Below are positions 62,587-64,000 of a stretch of 64,000 bases of DNA, piece by piece. Position numbers and translations under genes: made by a program. Every line of letters starts with the position of its first letter. Position 1 is the first letter of the stretch. Source of the stretch: Collinsella ihumii (GTDB taxonomy: Bacteria > Actinomycetota > Coriobacteriia > Coriobacteriales > Coriobacteriaceae); assembly GCF_900046475.1 (NCBI RefSeq), contig NZ_FCOU01000009.1, positions 1-64,000 on the forward strand, given 5' to 3'. The notes beneath the pieces are model-generated. The model was given only the letters and a program-made list of their open reading frames with translations, made no database searches and was not told where the DNA came from.

Positions 62587-64000
62587 TTACTCGCCGGCGA
62601 GCAGGTTCATCATGAGGCCTGCAAGCTCCGCACGGGTGCAGGCGCGGCCGGGCTGGAGTTCACGGGTGCCATCCTCGAGTTCATAGCCGTTGATGATGTG
62701 GGAGGCAACAGCCCAGGACAGGGAGTCGGACGCCCAGTCGGACACGGCGTCCGCGTCAGGGAAGGCGCTGAGATCCGTGCGCGGGGTCACGTCGACGCCG
62801 AGAATCGCCGCGGCGTTCATCAGGACGCATGCGGCCTGCTCGCGCGTGAGCCACGCGTCGGGGCCGAAGGTGCCGTCGTCATAGCCGTTGAATACGTGGA
62901 CGGTGAGCGCCCAGGCTACGGGTGCGGCGTACCATTCCTCAGGGTCGCAGTCGTCGGGCAGGATGGAGGTGTCGACGGCAGGTTCACCAGCGATGCGGTG
63001 GAGCACCGTTGCCATCTCGGCACGGGTCATGGGGTTGTTGGGGCCGAAGGTGTTGGAGCCGTCGTCATAACCGGTCATGGTTCCGGTGGTTGCTGCCCAC
63101 ATGACGGCGTTATAGAACCATTCGCCTTCGGGGACATCGGCAAAGCCGACACCGGGTTCCGGATCGGGGTCGGGAGTGGGCTCCGGATCGGGGTCTCCAG
63201 GCGTGAGGGTATCGATGACGGCGTCCACGGCGGCGGCGATGATCTGATGGCCGTGAGCGTTGGGGTGGATGTCCAGATTGAAGTCGGTCATGGAGGCGAA
63301 CGACGCGTTGAACGGATTGTTCTGGGAATCGCTCAGGACTCCGTACACGTCGACTACGGTGTACGTGCTCGAGCCCGCTCCGGCGGAGATGATGCCGTTC
63401 AGGGCATTCGCGGCGGTCTCGAAAGCGGTGTTGACGGGTGCGACGTCGGGGTTATCGATGAAGCTGAAGGGATTGTACTGATTGAGCACCAGGATGGTCG
63501 CATCGGGATTCGCCGTCTTGAGCGCACCGATGATACCGGTGAGGTTCTGCGAGAACGATGCAAGCGCGTCGGCAGCCTGCTGTGAGGTTGCGAACTGCTC
63601 GATAAGGGGGAGCAGCGCTTCGACCATTTCGGGATCGGGGTCCTCGGCGGCAAGGGCGGTTGCGATCAGCTCAGGGGTGACAGGCACGCCGAGCATGGTG
63701 CCGTACTGGTCGGCAAGATACATATACAGGGCGTTCAGCAGATCGTTGCCGCCAACGGAGATGGTGATGACGTCGGCTCCGGCAATCGCAGGGTACGAGG
63801 TGTTTTCAACGTCGGTGACAAGGGCCAACACCTCATAGGATGCGGCGCCGTCGACAGCGAGGTTGGTGGTGTCATACCCCTGCTGATCGGCAACGAGGCT
63901 CACAAAGCCCTCAGTGGCGGGGTCGGCCAGGCCGTAGCCGGTGGAGATGCTGTCGCCGAGCGCGACATAGCTCTCCGCTTCTGCTGCTTGCGCGCGAGCC
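62587..64000 (-). CDS. SGNH/GDSL hydrolase with SLH repeats (partial at window edge)
   Basis: At least 470 residues; the N-terminus lies beyond the window. SGNH blocks are visible: block I ALGDSIS with the nucleophile Ser at 63949-63951, block III ISVGGNDLL, and block V DIHPNAHGHQ with the catalytic Asp/His. A Pro/Asp/Glu-rich linker (DPEPTPDPDPEPG) joins three C-terminal SLH repeats. The family includes secreted esterases and lipases. The SLH part shows it is held on the cell wall, like the protease at 33515 and the giant protein at 55253. The substrate is unknown. Confidence 0.9.
   Translation of the reverse strand, partial: ARAQAAEAESYVALGDSISTGYGLADPATEGFVSLVADQQGYDTTNLAVDGAASYEVLALVTDVENTSYPAIAGADVITISVGGNDLLNALYMYLADQYGTMLGVPVTPELIATALAAEDPDPEMVEALLPLIEQFATSQQAADALASFSQNLTGIIGALKTANPDATILVLNQYNPFSFIDNPDVAPVNTAFETAANALNGIISAGAGSSTYTVVDVYGVLSDSQNNPFNASFASMTDFNLDIHPNAHGHQIIAAAVDAVIDTLTPGDPDPEPTPDPDPEPGVGFADVPEGEWFYNAVMWAATTGTMTGYDDGSNTFGPNNPMTRAEMATVLHRIAGEPAVDTSILPDDCDPEEWYAAPVAWALTVHVFNGYDDGTFGPDAWLTREQAACVLMNAAAILGVDVTPRTDLSAFPDADAVSDWASDSLSWAVASHIINGYELEDGTRELQPGRACTRAELAGLMMNLLAGE

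Overview
The window looks like chromosome from a high-GC actinobacterium of the class Coriobacteriia, most likely Collinsella or a near relative. This is inferred from the reading of the genes, not from a database search. Three things point there: the G+C-rich coding sequence; the actinobacterial FHA (GarA-like)/MerR/CDP-alcohol phosphatidyltransferase cluster; and a Gram-positive style gene order (ftsK, rodZ, pgsA, cinA, recA, rny, spoVS, miaB, miaA, hflX) combined with several S-layer-homology (SLH) surface proteins.

Layout. (1) 1-18,640, plus strand: RNase J, FtsK, RodZ (broken in this assembly), YajQ, RimO, PgsA, CinA, RecA, RecX, RNase Y, an unnamed GHKL ATPase, a SpoVS-like Alba protein, MiaB, MiaA and HflX. 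This is an RNA-decay, tRNA-modification, recombination and division cluster. (2) 18,650-24,122: a DUF1624 membrane protein and LexA (minus), a LysM membrane protein divergent from lexA across three LexA-type boxes, NrdR, dUTPase, a UgtP-like glycosyltransferase (minus) and thioredoxin reductase. (3) 24,338-27,830: a broken IS110 transposase followed by an AT-richer, Firmicute-like block with a small DUF4177-like protein, a serine hydrolase, a DUF3592 protein and the tail of a large serine recombinase. (4) 28,000-32,116: DegV, DUF1836, the pgsA2-FHA-MerR operon and tRNA-Pro. (5) 32,191-33,430: an IS1595-like element with a frameshifted transposase. (6) 33,515-36,034: a secreted papain-type protease with SLH repeats. 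(7) 53,654 down to 36,707, minus strand: a densely packed run of ABC-F, a small membrane protein, an M50 protease, ScpA, ScpB, a pseudouridine synthase, Cmk, PlsC, IspH, a DUF512 radical-SAM protein, Der, PlsY, GpsA, Rpe, a cysteine desulfurase, a Nif3-like protein, a zinc-ribbon protein and CoaBC, many of them joined by stop/start overlaps. (8) 53,714-54,647: tRNA-Val, a DUF1847 protein and tRNA-Met. (9) 55,253-64,000: a giant SLH-anchored surface protein and an SGNH hydrolase with SLH repeats (cut by the window edge), separated by a 95-bp palindromic element whose ends look like 38-bp Tn3-family inverted repeats.

An important caution concerns the assembly. Two sites (5,722-5,829 and 24,605-24,687), and probably a third (3,414-3,451), carry Nextera mate-pair junction adapter sequence. 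In the first two, the DNA beside the adapter is a copy of DNA a few kilobases downstream or upstream in this same window, in exactly the order expected for circularised mate-pair fragments of about 6.0 and 4.5 kb. The split of rodZ and the scrambling of the IS110 gene are therefore at least partly artefacts.

The biologically most interesting signals are: the rny-GHKL ATPase-spoVS-miaB cluster, with a separate rny promoter, leader and terminator-like hairpin; the lexA/LysM divergon, which resembles lexA/yneA; the GarA-like FHA protein with a conserved phospho-acceptor-like motif; a PlsC paralogue with H(X)4E in place of H(X)4D; and the miniature Tn3-like element.
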